NCBI RefSeq assembly: GCF_008001015.1
Contig: NZ_CP042862.1
Span: 2,666,001-2,730,000, forward strand
DNA from: Serinicoccus profundi
GTDB lineage: Bacteria > Actinomycetota > Actinomycetes > Actinomycetales > Dermatophilaceae
Direction of reading: 5' to 3'
Length of the DNA stretch: 64,000 nucleotides
Under the pieces are notes generated by a model, which had not been told where the DNA came from, searched no databases, and saw only the letters and a list, made by a program, of their open reading frames with translations. Each line of letters opens with the position of its first letter. Positions within the stretch are counted from its first letter, which is position 1. Shown piece after piece: positions 20,458 through 29,592 of this stretch. The position numbers were made by a program, and so were the translations under genes.

Positions 20458-21317
20458 GCCGAGGCCACGGTCACGCCACCAGCCAGCACGGTATGCCTCC
20501 CGGCGCCGGGGCCGCATCGGCCCCTGCGCGGCGACGGCATACCCGCACCCCCGGGACCTTTGCAGCCGTCGCCGCTCTCGCCCTGCTCCTCACGGCGTGC
20601 GCGGGCGGCGCCGCGCAGCCGGACAACGCCGACGAGCCGCAGGCCGCCCTCACCCTCACCGTGCTCGCGGCCAGCTCGCTCACCGACGTGCTGGAGCCGG
20701 TCGTCGACTCCTTCGAGGGCGACCACCCCGGCCTGACCGTGCGGACGAGCTTCGCCGCCAGCTCGACCATCGTCCAGCAGGTCAACGAGGGCGCTCCCGC
20801 CGACGTCATCGCCCTGGCCGGCGAGGCGTCGCTGGAACCTCTGGACCAGGAGCGACGGCACGGACCGGTGAGCCTCTTCGCCACCAACCAGCTCCAGATC
20901 GCCGTGCCTCTCGACAACCCCGCGGGCGTCGAGGGCCTGGAGGACCTGACGCAGGACGGCCTCACCCTCGTCGTCTGCGCCGAGCAGGTGCCCTGCGGGC
21001 AGGCCACGACGCGGCTCTTCGAGCAGGAGGCGATCCAGCCGGAGATCGCGTCCTTCGAGAGCGACGTTCGCGCCACCCTCACCAAGGTCGAGCTGGGCGA
21101 GGCGGACGCCGGGATCCTCTACCGCACCGACGTCGCCGCGGCCGCCGACCGGGTGGCGGGCGTCGAGATCCCGGCGGAGCGCAATGTCGTCAACGCCTAC
21201 CCGGCCCTCGCCGTCTCCGACCGCGAGCTCGCCCAGGCCTTCGTCGACCACCTCGGCTCGCAGCGGGTCCAGGCGCGGCTGGCCGAGGCCGGCTTCGGCG
21301 CGGTCCCCGACCAGTGA
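20454..21317 (+). CDS. modA: Molybdate ABC transporter substrate-binding lipoprotein
   Basis: A 287-residue binding protein. A basic N-terminal stretch is followed by a hydrophobic core and the lipobox LLTAC near residue 49. The mature part starts LTVLAASSLTDVLEPVVDSF, the classic ModA entry with the Ser pair that binds the oxyanion. FAASSTIVQQVNEGAPADVI and LGEADAGILYRTD are further family blocks. The GTG start overlaps the ModE-like stop; ATGs further in would still leave a signal peptide. Confidence 0.92.
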   Translation: MSRGHGHATSQHGMPPGAGAASAPARRRHTRTPGTFAAVAALALLLTACAGGAAQPDNADEPQAALTLTVLAASSLTDVLEPVVDSFEGDHPGLTVRTSFAASSTIVQQVNEGAPADVIALAGEASLEPLDQERRHGPVSLFATNQLQIAVPLDNPAGVEGLEDLTQDGLTLVVCAEQVPCGQATTRLFEQEAIQPEIASFESDVRATLTKVELGEADAGILYRTDVAAAADRVAGVEIPAERNVVNAYPALAVSDRELAQAFVDHLGSQRVQARLAEAGFGAVPDQ

Positions 21318-22225
21318 GCACCGGCTCGCCACGCCCGGTGCGCCAGGACACGGCCCAGCAGCGGCACACCACCGGCCAGCGATCGCCGAGACCGGGCCGG
21401 ACCCGCAGCCCGCGCTCGATGCGTCGCCGGTCCCTCCAGACCCGCGAGCGGCATACCTCCCGCTCGTGGTCGTTGCGGATCCCGGCGCTGGTCGGGATCG
21501 CCTTCATCGTCGTGCCGCTGCTCGCCCTGCTCGCCCGCACCGACTGGCCCCAGCTCACCACCCACCTCTCCTCCCCCGTCGTCGGCCAGTCGCTGCGCCT
21601 GTCAGCGCTGACCACCAGCGTCACCATGGTGCTCGTCTGGGTCCTCGGCACGCCGCTCGCCTGGCTGCTGGCCCGCTCCGACCACCCGCTCACCGCCTGG
21701 GCGCGGGCGGTCATCACGGTGCCGCTGGTGCTGCCTCCGGTGGTCGGCGGGGTGGCGCTGCTCATGGCCTACGGTCGGCGCGGCGTCGTCGGCGGTCCGC
21801 TGGAGGAGTGGTTCGGCGTGACCGTGCCGTTCACCACGGTGGCGGTCGTCATGGCCGAGCTCTTCGTCGCCCTGCCGTTCTACGTCGTCTCCGTCGAGGG
21901 CGCGATGCGCGGGCTCGACCGCCGGGTCGACCAGATCGCCGCGACGCTCGGGGCCGGGCCGGTGCGCACCTTTACGACCGTGGTCGTGCCGCTCGTCCTG
22001 CCGGGCATCGCCGCCGGCTCGGCACTCGCGTGGGCCCGCGCGCTGGGTGAGTTCGGGGCGACGATCACCTTCGCGGGGAGCTTCCCGGGGCGCACCCAGA
22101 CCGCACCGCTCGGGGTGTATGCCGCGCTCGAGCAGGACCCCGACGCCGCCCTCTCGCTCTCGGTGGTCATGCTCGGGGTGAGCGTGCTCGTCCTCGGCGC
22201 GCTGCGCAGCAGGTGGCTGCGGTGA
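21314..22225 (+). CDS. modB: Molybdate ABC transporter permease
   Basis: A 303-residue permease. A charged cytoplasmic N-tail of about 50 residues precedes five to six membrane segments. The EAA-type loop is DQIAATLGAGPVRTFTTVVV, and LPPVVGGVALLMAYGRRG and ALGEFGATITFAGS are ModB signatures. The GTG start overlaps the modA stop (GTGA) and the gene overlaps modC the same way. Confidence 0.92.
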   Translation: MSTGSPRPVRQDTAQQRHTTGQRSPRPGRTRSPRSMRRRSLQTRERHTSRSWSLRIPALVGIAFIVVPLLALLARTDWPQLTTHLSSPVVGQSLRLSALTTSVTMVLVWVLGTPLAWLLARSDHPLTAWARAVITVPLVLPPVVGGVALLMAYGRRGVVGGPLEEWFGVTVPFTTVAVVMAELFVALPFYVVSVEGAMRGLDRRVDQIAATLGAGPVRTFTTVVVPLVLPGIAAGSALAWARALGEFGATITFAGSFPGRTQTAPLGVYAALEQDPDAALSLSVVMLGVSVLVLGALRSRWLR

Positions 22226-23360
22226 GCGGGCTGCGCGCCGACCTCCGCCTCGACCGGGGCGAGTTCTCGGTCGAGGTGCAGCTCGAGGCGCCGACCGGCG
22301 TGAGCGCGCTCCTCGGCCCCAACGGCTCGGGCAAGACCACCGTGCTGCTCGCCCTCGCGGGCCTCCTGCGCGCCGACCGCGCCGACGTGGAGGTCGGCGG
22401 TCGCGCCTGGGCCGGCCCGGGCGTCGACCTGCCGCCCGAGCGGCGCAGCGTCGGCCTCGTGCTGGCCGATCCGGTCCTCTTCGGCCACCTGAGCCTGCTC
22501 GACAACGTCGCCTTCGGCCCACGCTCCCGAGGTATGCCGCGCCGCGCCGCCCGCGCGCGCGCCCGGATGAGCTGGACCGGGTCGGGCTGGGTGACCTGGT
22601 CTCCCGGCGCCCGGGACAGGTGTCGAGCGGGCAGGCGCAGCGGGCCGCGCTGGCCCGGGCCCTGGCGACCGACCCCGAGGTGCTGCTGCTCGACGAGCCG
22701 CTGTCGGCGCTGGACCCGCAGACCCGGTCGCGCACCCGGGCCGACCTCGCGACGCGGCTACGGGACTACCCCGGCGTGACCCTGCTCACCACCCACGACC
22801 CGCTCGACGCGCTCACCCTCGCCGACCGGCTCCTCTTCCTGGAAGACGGGCGGATCACCCAGACCGGCACCCCGGGCGAGGTGGTCGCGCGCCCGCGCAC
22901 GGCATACGTCGCCTCGCTCGTCGGGCTCAACCTGCTGCGCGGGACTCTCACGCACGACGGGCCCGACGCCCCCGGCGCCGGGGCGACCGACGAGTCCACC
23001 CTCCCCGGTGGCGGGTGGACCCTCACCCTGGCCGGGACGCGGGAGGGGGCCGGAGCCGCTCGCCTGGTGCTGGCCGACCCTCCCGACGGCGCCGCCGCGG
23101 GCGAGGAGGTGTGGGCGAGCATCAACCCGGAGGCCGTCGCCCTCTTCACGCAGCGGCCGCAGACCTCGGCCCGCAACCTCTGGCGGCTGGGCGTGGACTC
23201 GGTCACGGTCACCGGGCAGCGCGCCCGGGTGCACCTCGTGGGCGAGGTGGCCCTCGTGGCGGAGGTCACCCTGGGCGCCGTGGCCGCGCTGGACATCCAG
23301 CGGGGGCGCGAGCTGTGGGCCGCGGTCAAGGCCACCGAGATCCACGCCTACCCCGCCTGA
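22222..23360 (+). pseudogene. modC: Molybdate ABC transporter ATPase, frameshifted
   Basis: The ATPase is split across two frames. The first (GTG 22222) gives the Walker A GPNGSGKTTVLLALAGLL near residue 37 and a Q-loop region, then runs into nonsense after about 22560. The second frame, open before 22620 and on to 23360, gives the signature VSSGQAQRAALARAL, Walker B VLLLDEPLSALDPQ, the switch TTHDPLDALTLADR and a C-terminal TOBE domain. The junction is a (CG)n run at 22552-22562. Adding one CG dinucleotide would cause exactly this shift. Unless rescued, transport would fail. It could be a sequencing error. Confidence 0.85.
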
Positions 23361-23410
23361 GGCGGCTCGGTTAGGAGGTGACGCGACGTCCGGAACTATC
23401 GTCCCCAGGC

Positions 23411-24577
23411 ATGGTGCCAGTGACGCGCGTGTTCCCCACCGAGGAGGCTGAGGACCTCATCGCCCTGGTCCGTGAGATCGCCGACGAGCAGCTGCTCCCC
23501 CAGGTCGACGCGGCCGAGGCGCAGGCCCGCTTCCCGCGCGAGGTCTTCACGATGCTCGGCGAGACCGGCCTGCTGTCGCTGCCCTACCCGGAGAACTTCG
23601 GCGGCGGCGCCCAGCCCTACGAGGTCTACCTCCAGGCCGTCGAGGAGATCGCCCGCGGCTGGATGTCGGTCGCGGTCGGGGTCTCCGTGCACTCCCTCAC
23701 CGCCTTCCCCATGGCCACCTTCGGCACCGCGGAGCAGCAGGAGGACTGGCTGCACGGCATGCTCTCCGGTGACCAGCTCGGGGCCTACTGCCTCTCCGAG
23801 CCGCAGGCCGGCTCCGACGTCGCCTCGATCCGGACCCGCGCCGTCCGCGACGGCGGTGGTGACGACGCCGACTACGTCATCATGGGCACCAAGTCGTGGA
23901 TCAGCCACGCCGGTCACGCCGACTACTACACGCTCTTCGCACGCACCTCCGACGACGGTGGCCGCGGACTGTCCTGCTTCCACGTGCCCGCCGACGCGCA
24001 GGGCCTCACCTTCGCCGAGCCGGAGCGCAAGATGGGCCTGCACTGCGACACGGTCGGCGAGGTGATCTTCGACAGCGTCCGACTCGCGGCGCGTCACCGC
24101 ATCGGCGAGGAGGGGCAGGGTATGTCGATCGCGCTCGCCGCCCTCGAGGCCGGCCGGCTCGGCATCGCGGCCGCGGCGACCGGGCTGGCGCAGCGCGCGC
24201 TCGAGGTGTCGACGGCATATGCCGCCGAGCGGGAGCAGTTCGGTCGGCCGATCGCGAGCAACCAGGGTCTGGCGTTCCTGCTGGCCGACATGGGCGCGGC
24301 CGTGGGCTCGGCCCGGGCGGCATACCTGCACGCGGCGCGGCTCAAGGACGCCGGCCTGCCGCACACCCAGGAGGCCTCGATCGCCAAGCTCGTCGCGACG
24401 GACGCCGCGATGAAGGTCACGACCGATGCCGTGCAGGTGCTCGGCGGCTACGGCTACACCACGGACTTCCCGGTCGAGCGCTTCATGCGCGAGGCCAAGG
24501 TGACCCAGATCTTCGAGGGCACCAACCAGATCCAGCGCCTGGTGATCTCCCGCCAGCTGCTGGCCCACCGCGCCTGA
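23411..24577 (+). CDS. Acyl-CoA dehydrogenase
   Basis: A 388-residue FAD-dependent enzyme for the first step of acyl-CoA beta-oxidation. CLSEPQAGSDVASI and KSWISHAGHADYY are the flavin and substrate segments, QVLGGYGYTTDFPVERFMRE the C-terminal helix, and IFEGTNQIQRLVISR holds the catalytic Glu. The ATG at 23411 fits the family start better than 23378. The next gene, an SDR like 3-hydroxyacyl-CoA dehydrogenase, starts 20 bases downstream, so the pair probably serves one fatty- or branched-acid pathway. Confidence 0.93.
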   Translation: MVPVTRVFPTEEAEDLIALVREIADEQLLPQVDAAEAQARFPREVFTMLGETGLLSLPYPENFGGGAQPYEVYLQAVEEIARGWMSVAVGVSVHSLTAFPMATFGTAEQQEDWLHGMLSGDQLGAYCLSEPQAGSDVASIRTRAVRDGGGDDADYVIMGTKSWISHAGHADYYTLFARTSDDGGRGLSCFHVPADAQGLTFAEPERKMGLHCDTVGEVIFDSVRLAARHRIGEEGQGMSIALAALEAGRLGIAAAATGLAQRALEVSTAYAAEREQFGRPIASNQGLAFLLADMGAAVGSARAAYLHAARLKDAGLPHTQEASIAKLVATDAAMKVTTDAVQVLGGYGYTTDFPVERFMREAKVTQIFEGTNQIQRLVISRQLLAHRA

Positions 24578-24597
24578 CCTCTTGAGAGGACCCACCC

Positions 24598-25386
24598 ATG
24601 CAGATCACCGAGCGCACCGTCGCCCTCGTCACCGGAGCCGCCAGCGGCCTGGGCGAGCAGAGCGCCCGCCGCCTCCTCGAGGCCGGGGCGCGCGTCCTGC
24701 TCGTCGACCTGCCCGGGGGCCGCGGCGAGGAGCTGGCCACCGACCTCGCAGCGAGCCACGGCGCAGACCGCGTCGCCTTCGCCGCCGCCGATGTGCGCGA
24801 CGGCGAACAGGTCGCCGCGGCCGTGCGGGCCGCCACCGATCTCGGCGAGCTGCGCATCGTCGTCAACTGCGCCGGGGTCGCCACGCCGGGCCGGATCCTC
24901 TCCCGCCGGGGCGTCGCCGACCTCGAGGCCTACCGCACCGTCGTCGAGATCAACCTCATCGGCACCTTCAACGTGCTCCGTCTCGCCGCCGAGGCGATGG
25001 CCGCCAACGAGCCCGATGTCGCCGAGCACGGCGACCGCGGCGTGATCGTCATGACCGCCAGCGTCGCGGCTTACGACGGGCAGATCGGCCAGGCGGCCTA
25101 CGCCAGCTCCAAGGCCGGGGTCATCGGCCTCACCCTCACCGCGGCCCGCGACCTCGCCGACAAGGGCATCCGGGTCATGACGATCGCCCCCGGCGTCTTC
25201 GAGACGCCGATGATGTCGGGTCTGGGCGAGGACGTGAAGAGCTCGCTGGAGGCGCTCGTGCCGCACCCGTCACGGCTCGGGAAGCCGGAGGAGTATGCCG
25301 CCCTCGTCGCCCACATCGTTGAGAACCCCATGCTCAACGGCGAGGTCATCCGCCTCGACGGCGCCCTGCGGATGCCGCCGCGTTGA
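24598..25386 (+). CDS. SDR-family dehydrogenase, 3-hydroxyacyl-CoA dehydrogenase type II-like
   Basis: A 262-residue Rossmann-fold SDR. The cofactor motif TGAASGLGE is at 15-23, the NAG-equivalent NCAGVA near 92, the catalytic Ser in TASVAAY and the YASSK dyad near 168. APGVFETPMMSGL, FETPM especially, resembles HSD17B10-type 3-hydroxyacyl-CoA dehydrogenases that use NAD. It follows the acyl-CoA dehydrogenase closely, with ribosome site AGAGGA. Confidence 0.9.
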   Translation: MQITERTVALVTGAASGLGEQSARRLLEAGARVLLVDLPGGRGEELATDLAASHGADRVAFAAADVRDGEQVAAAVRAATDLGELRIVVNCAGVATPGRILSRRGVADLEAYRTVVEINLIGTFNVLRLAAEAMAANEPDVAEHGDRGVIVMTASVAAYDGQIGQAAYASSKAGVIGLTLTAARDLADKGIRVMTIAPGVFETPMMSGLGEDVKSSLEALVPHPSRLGKPEEYAALVAHIVENPMLNGEVIRLDGALRMPPR

Positions 25387-25400
25387 CCCACCCCTGCGGT

Positions 25401-25414
25401 CCGCCCACGGGCGG
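25401..25414. terminator. Small hairpin between convergent genes
   Basis: CCGCCC-AC-GGGCGG between the SDR and LacI stops. GC-rich stem, no U tract. A bidirectional terminator is plausible. Confidence 0.45.
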
Positions 25415-25438
25415 GCCTAGATGTGCACCCGCGGCCGT

Positions 25439-26554
25439 TCAGGAGCTCTTGCCGGGGAAGGGTGGCGCGGCGACCGACCCGCGGGCGAGGTAGCGAGTCG
25501 GCAGCTGGATGCGTTCTCTCACGTCTCCTCCCCCCTCGATGCGCGCCACGAGCAGCTCCGCCGCGCGCAGCCCGATGTCGTAGGCAGGCTGCTCGATCAC
25601 GGACAGTGGCGGCTCGACGATGGGCGCCCAATCGGAGTCGTCGAAGCCGAGCAGCGAGATGTCGTGAGGTATGGACAGCCCTGCTCGCCGAAGCGCGTGC
25701 AAGGCGCCTAGAGTCTGGAGGGAATCGGAGGTGAGGATGGCGCTGGCCTGCGCCCCGGACGCGAGCATGGTGGCCACACCCTCGGAGGCCGCCGCGAGAT
25801 CCAGGCCGACGGACACCTGCAGCCGGGGGTCCGGACCGAGACCCGCCCTGAGAAGTGCCTCGTAATGACCGGCGACCCGCCCCTCGGACGGTGACTCACC
25901 CGGCTGCGGCCCCGCCAGCGCGTTGCGCTGGGCGCGGTCATTCAGCTCACGACGCAAGCCGGAGACGACCGCGATGCGGGTATGCCCAGCGTCGAGCAGC
26001 AGCGACGTGGCCTCGCAACCAGCACGCCTGTTGTCGATGCCCACCGAGTCAGCGTCGATCTCTCGAGCCTCGCGGTCCAGCAGCACCAAAGGTTGACCAC
26101 CGGACGCCACCGCGTGGAGGTGGTCGATCTCGTCCAGATCCGCAGGGCACAGCACAAGACCCTCGACCCTCCTACTCCGCATCATCTCCAGCGCTCGTCG
26201 CTCGAGGGCGACGTCCTCGTCGGTGTTCGCCAGAAGGACGTCATAGCCCTTGTCCCGAGCGATGTGGGAGATCCCCCGGAGGGCACGGACGAAGAAGTTG
26301 TTCTCGATGTCCGACAGGATGATCCCGAGGGTCTTGGTCCGACCGGTGATCATGCTGCGCGCAACCGCGTTCGCTTGGTAGCCCACCGCAGCGGCCGCCT
26401 CGCGGACCGCGTGTGCGGCGCTCGCGCTGACCGAGCCATAGCCGCCCAGCGCACGCGCAGCCGTGGCTCGGGAGACGCCTGCCTCGCGAGCGACGTCGTT
26501 GATCGTGGCCGGGGATCCACGCCGAGCCGTCGATGGCTCCTCGTCCGTACTCAT
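25439..26554 (-). CDS. LacI-family transcriptional repressor of the deglycase operon
   Basis: A 371-residue regulator. The N-terminal HTH reads TINDVAREAGVSRATAARAL, with the hinge helix GYQANAVARSM near 57-67. The rest is a periplasmic-binding-protein-like sensor domain (LGIILSDIENNFFVRALRG, SDSLQTLGALHALRRAGL). It is transcribed away from the sugar operon, and a double LacI-type operator lies in the shared promoter region (26661-26698). The inducer is probably a phosphorylated or free Amadori compound (inference). Confidence 0.92.
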   Translation of the reverse strand: MSTDEEPSTARRGSPATINDVAREAGVSRATAARALGGYGSVSASAAHAVREAAAAVGYQANAVARSMITGRTKTLGIILSDIENNFFVRALRGISHIARDKGYDVLLANTDEDVALERRALEMMRSRRVEGLVLCPADLDEIDHLHAVASGGQPLVLLDREAREIDADSVGIDNRRAGCEATSLLLDAGHTRIAVVSGLRRELNDRAQRNALAGPQPGESPSEGRVAGHYEALLRAGLGPDPRLQVSVGLDLAAASEGVATMLASGAQASAILTSDSLQTLGALHALRRAGLSIPHDISLLGFDDSDWAPIVEPPLSVIEQPAYDIGLRAAELLVARIEGGGDVRERIQLPTRYLARGSVAAPPFPGKSS

Positions 26555-26639
26555 GGTGCGTCGGCTGCCTCCTGGTCGAAACCCCTCGGAAGGGTACCCG
26601 ACCCAGCAACACAGGTCTGAAACTTCCTCAAGATGCCTC

Positions 26640-26698
26640 TTGACACGCTTCTCATCCTAGTGAGATCGTTCTCAAACCCGAATTTGAGAACGATCTCA
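26640..26698 (+). promoter_or_regulatory. Promoter with paired LacI operators
   Basis: A TTGACA -35 box (26640-26645) is followed by two LacI-type operators, TGAGATCGTTCTCA (26661-26674) and TGAGAACGATCTCA (26685-26698), centres 24 bp apart. Together they form a perfect 16-bp inverted repeat around CCCGAA. The first operator overlaps the expected -10. Both have the central CG typical of LacI sites. Confidence 0.88.
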
Positions 26699-26710
26699 CA
26701 AGGAGCAGAC

Positions 26711-27706
26711 ATGACAGTTGCAGCCGTCAAGCCCATCGACCCGCAGGACCTCGAACGCGCCACGTCGACGGTGTCCCTGCGGGAGGATCTGGACGCCTAT
26801 GTCACCGATCTGATGGCCCAGGGTGTGCGCAACATCTACTTCGTCGGCGCTGGCGGATCGCTGATCTGCAGCTACCCGGCCCACTACCTGCTCACCGCGA
26901 GCTCCGACGTCCCGACCTTCCAGGTGCAGTCCGATGAGTTGAACTGCGTGCAGCCCGCGCTCATGGGCCCGGGGTCGCTGGTGGTCCTCGCGTCCTACAC
27001 CGGGACGACGAAGGAGACCGTCGCAGCCGCTCGGACGGCCAAGTCCACCGGCGCCACCGTGGTGACCGCGGCCAAGGACGGCACCCCGCTCGCGACCGAG
27101 GCCGACCGCAACTTCGTCGCCAAGAGCGACATCTTCGAGCTCATGCTCGCCTACGCCGTGCTCACGGCGACGGGCAAGGTCGACGACACGGAGGCGGTCA
27201 ACGCCTCCTTGGACGCCCTGCCACAGGCCCTGCGTACTGCCGCCGAGCAGGCGGATGCCCACCTCGCCGCCGTGGCCGAGAAGTTCAAGGACGACGAGAT
27301 CACCTATGTCCTGGGGTCAGGCCCGAACCAGGCCTGGGCCTACGGCATGGCCATGTGCTTCCTGCAGGAGATGCAGTGGAAGCACGCCGCAGGCTTCAAC
27401 GCCGGAGAGTTCTTCCAGGGCGCCTTCGAGGTGGTGGACGACAGCTCCGCCGTGATCCTCTGGCTGGCCGAGGACGGCTCGCGTCCGATGGCTGAGCGAG
27501 CCCGCACCTTTCTGCAGAAGTACGCCGCGCGGGCCGAGTGCATCGACACCAGGGACCTCGATCTCGTGGGTATCGACGAGCGGCTGCGCCCGCACGTCAC
27601 ACCTCTGGTGGTGGCCGCACTCGCCTCCCGGTTGGCCCAGCACTACGAGGCGGTGCGCAATCACGACCTGAAGACCCGCCGCTACATGTTCAAGGTCGAC
27701 TACTGA
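26711..27706 (+). CDS. frlB: SIS-domain sugar isomerase/deglycase, FrlB-like
   Basis: A 331-residue protein with two SIS domains. FVGAGGSLICSYPAHYLL (near 46) and ASYTGTTKETVAAAR (near 96) bind the sugar phosphate. GFNAGEFFQGAFEVVD (near 230) carries a Glu like that of FrlB and GlmS-type isomerases, and the tail TRRYMFKVDY is typical of FrlB. FrlB splits fructoselysine 6-phosphate into lysine and glucose 6-phosphate. The ATG follows AAGGAG at 26700-26705. Operon partners (PfkB kinase, ABC importer) match the Bacillus frl layout. The exact Amadori substrate is not settled. Confidence 0.75.
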   Translation: MTVAAVKPIDPQDLERATSTVSLREDLDAYVTDLMAQGVRNIYFVGAGGSLICSYPAHYLLTASSDVPTFQVQSDELNCVQPALMGPGSLVVLASYTGTTKETVAAARTAKSTGATVVTAAKDGTPLATEADRNFVAKSDIFELMLAYAVLTATGKVDDTEAVNASLDALPQALRTAAEQADAHLAAVAEKFKDDEITYVLGSGPNQAWAYGMAMCFLQEMQWKHAAGFNAGEFFQGAFEVVDDSSAVILWLAEDGSRPMAERARTFLQKYAARAECIDTRDLDLVGIDERLRPHVTPLVVAALASRLAQHYEAVRNHDLKTRRYMFKVDY

Positions 27707-27718
27707 GGACGTCGCACG

Positions 27719-28732
27719 ATGTTGAACTTCGACGCCGACCGCTACCGGCGCATCCAGGACGGGGCGGTCCAGACCGCCCCGCGCCTGGGGGAGATCCTGG
27801 ATCGGCAGCTCGATCGAGGGCTGAGCAATGTGCTCTTCCTCGGTGCCGGCGGAGCAGGCATGCTCATGGCCCCCGCCCACGAGCTGTTGTCGGAACACTC
27901 CACCCTGCCGACCCGCCGGATGGTGGGAGCCGAGCTGGCCGCTCGTGGAGCTGCTGATCTCGGTCCTGGGACGCTGGTGATCGTGCCGTCGTTGTCCGGC
28001 ACGACTCCCGACGCGTTGCAGCACATCGCCTCGGTCCAGGATGCCGGCGCCAGGGTGCTGGCAATGGTCGGTGACGGGGACTCACCCGTTGCGCGGCTCG
28101 CCGACGAGGTGGTCGTCAACCCCGCCGCTGACGACACCAGCAGCGAGTCTTTCTACCTCCAGTCGCACATCTTCGCGGTCACCCTCCTGGAGCGTCGGCA
28201 GGAGTGGGAGAGCGCGGCGACCCATCTCGAGACGCTCGGCACCCTTCCCGAGTCACTCCTGTCGGTGAAGCGGGACATCGAGTCCGACGCGCCGGCACTG
28301 GCGGCCCATCTGGCCGGTCACGACTGGCACATCTTCACCTCGGCAGGCTCCTCGTGGACCGAGGCGCACTACTACGCGATGTGCATCCTCGAGGAGATGC
28401 AGTGGATCCGGACGCGCCCGGTGCACGCCTCGGACTTCTTCCACGGGACCCTGGAGTTGCTGGAACCAGGGGTGAGCCTCGTGCTGCTCAAGGGCGAGGG
28501 ACCCACGCGCGAGATCGCCGAGCGCGTGGAGCGCTTCGCCGCTCGGGTGACCGATGACCTGCTCGTGCTCGACGCGGCCCGCTTCGAGCTCGCTGGACTC
28601 ACCGAGCTCGATCGGGGGTTGCTCTCCCACGTGGTCCTCGCGGCCGCACTGGAACGCGTCAGCGCCCACCTGGAGGTGCTGCGGGACCACCCCCTCACCA
28701 CCCGGCGCTACTACCGGCGGGTGAGCTACTGA
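27719..28732 (+). CDS. Second SIS-domain deglycase paralogue
   Basis: A 337-residue SIS protein with the same plan as its neighbour: LFLGAGGAGMLMAPAHELL near 40, VPSLSGTTPDALQH near 90, VHASDFFHGTLELLEP near 233 and the end TRRYYRRVSY. The HGTLE segment keeps the likely catalytic Glu. It starts 12 bases after frlB and overlaps the kinase as TGATG. Systems with two SIS deglycases are known for glucoselysine (GfrE/GfrF), so the pair may act on two positions or as a heteromer; this is inference. Confidence 0.72.
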   Translation: MLNFDADRYRRIQDGAVQTAPRLGEILDRQLDRGLSNVLFLGAGGAGMLMAPAHELLSEHSTLPTRRMVGAELAARGAADLGPGTLVIVPSLSGTTPDALQHIASVQDAGARVLAMVGDGDSPVARLADEVVVNPAADDTSSESFYLQSHIFAVTLLERRQEWESAATHLETLGTLPESLLSVKRDIESDAPALAAHLAGHDWHIFTSAGSSWTEAHYYAMCILEEMQWIRTRPVHASDFFHGTLELLEPGVSLVLLKGEGPTREIAERVERFAARVTDDLLVLDAARFELAGLTELDRGLLSHVVLAAALERVSAHLEVLRDHPLTTRRYYRRVSY

Positions 28733-29592
28733 TGGGTGTCCCTGCACCTCAGCTGGTCACGATCGGCGACAACGTCGTGGACTGCTACGTCGACCTCGGG
28801 TGGATGTACCCGGGCGGCAACACGGTCAATGTCGCAGTCCACGCCGCGCGGCTCGGGGTTCCCGGCGCATATGTCGGGGTGGTCGGAAGCGATGCCGAGG
28901 GCCGGTGCATCATGGAGGCTCTCAGGGCGGAAGGCGTGAGCACCAGCGCGGTGACCGTCGCGGACGGGCCGACGGCTCGGGCAGTGGTCCATGTCGTCGA
29001 GGGCAACCGGGTCTTCGGTTCTGGTCTCGTCGGAGTCTCGCGCTTCGACCCGACCCCGCAGCACCTGGACCTGCTCTCCCGAGCACAGATCGTCCACACC
29101 GGTGAGTGCTCCATGCTCGACGATCACGTGCCGGCGCTGCAGCATCGAGCCAGGCGACTCAGCTTCGACTTCTCCGAGCGCCCGTGGGACTACATCGAAT
29201 CCCTGGCGGGCCATGTCGACATCGCCTTCTGCTCGATGCCGGATGACGACTCCGCCCTCCACCGCGCTGAGACGATCGCGGCGCTCGGCCCGCGGATCGT
29301 GGTGGTCACCCAGGGCGAGCACGGGGCCTTGGTCCTCGCCGACGGGAAGGCCCACCACTCCCCTGCCCCGGACGTCCAGGTGGTCGACACGCTGGGTGCC
29401 GGAGATGCGCTGGCCGCCCGATTCCTGGCTGGCGTCCTCGACGGGGAGGCGCCACCTCTGGCGCTTGATGCCGCCACCCGCTACGCCACGACGACCTGTG
29501 CCGACTACGGCGCCTTCGGACATCGCACGGCCCTCTCGACTCCCCACCTCACACCGGCAACGACGCCGGCAACACCCAAGGAGACAGCATGA
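28732..29592 (+). CDS. frlD: PfkB-family carbohydrate kinase, FrlD-like
   Basis: A 286-residue ribokinase-fold kinase. The start VTIGDNVVDCYVDLG and PGGNTVNVAVHAARLG closely resemble FrlD (fructoselysine 6-kinase). LSFDFSERPWDYIE and the anion-hole/catalytic-base motif DTLGAGDALAARFLAG (Asp in GAGD) are present. It would phosphorylate the imported Amadori compound at C6 before deglycation by the SIS proteins. Overlaps with both neighbours imply coupled translation. Confidence 0.78.
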   Translation: MGVPAPQLVTIGDNVVDCYVDLGWMYPGGNTVNVAVHAARLGVPGAYVGVVGSDAEGRCIMEALRAEGVSTSAVTVADGPTARAVVHVVEGNRVFGSGLVGVSRFDPTPQHLDLLSRAQIVHTGECSMLDDHVPALQHRARRLSFDFSERPWDYIESLAGHVDIAFCSMPDDDSALHRAETIAALGPRIVVVTQGEHGALVLADGKAHHSPAPDVQVVDTLGAGDALAARFLAGVLDGEAPPLALDAATRYATTTCADYGAFGHRTALSTPHLTPATTPATPKETA

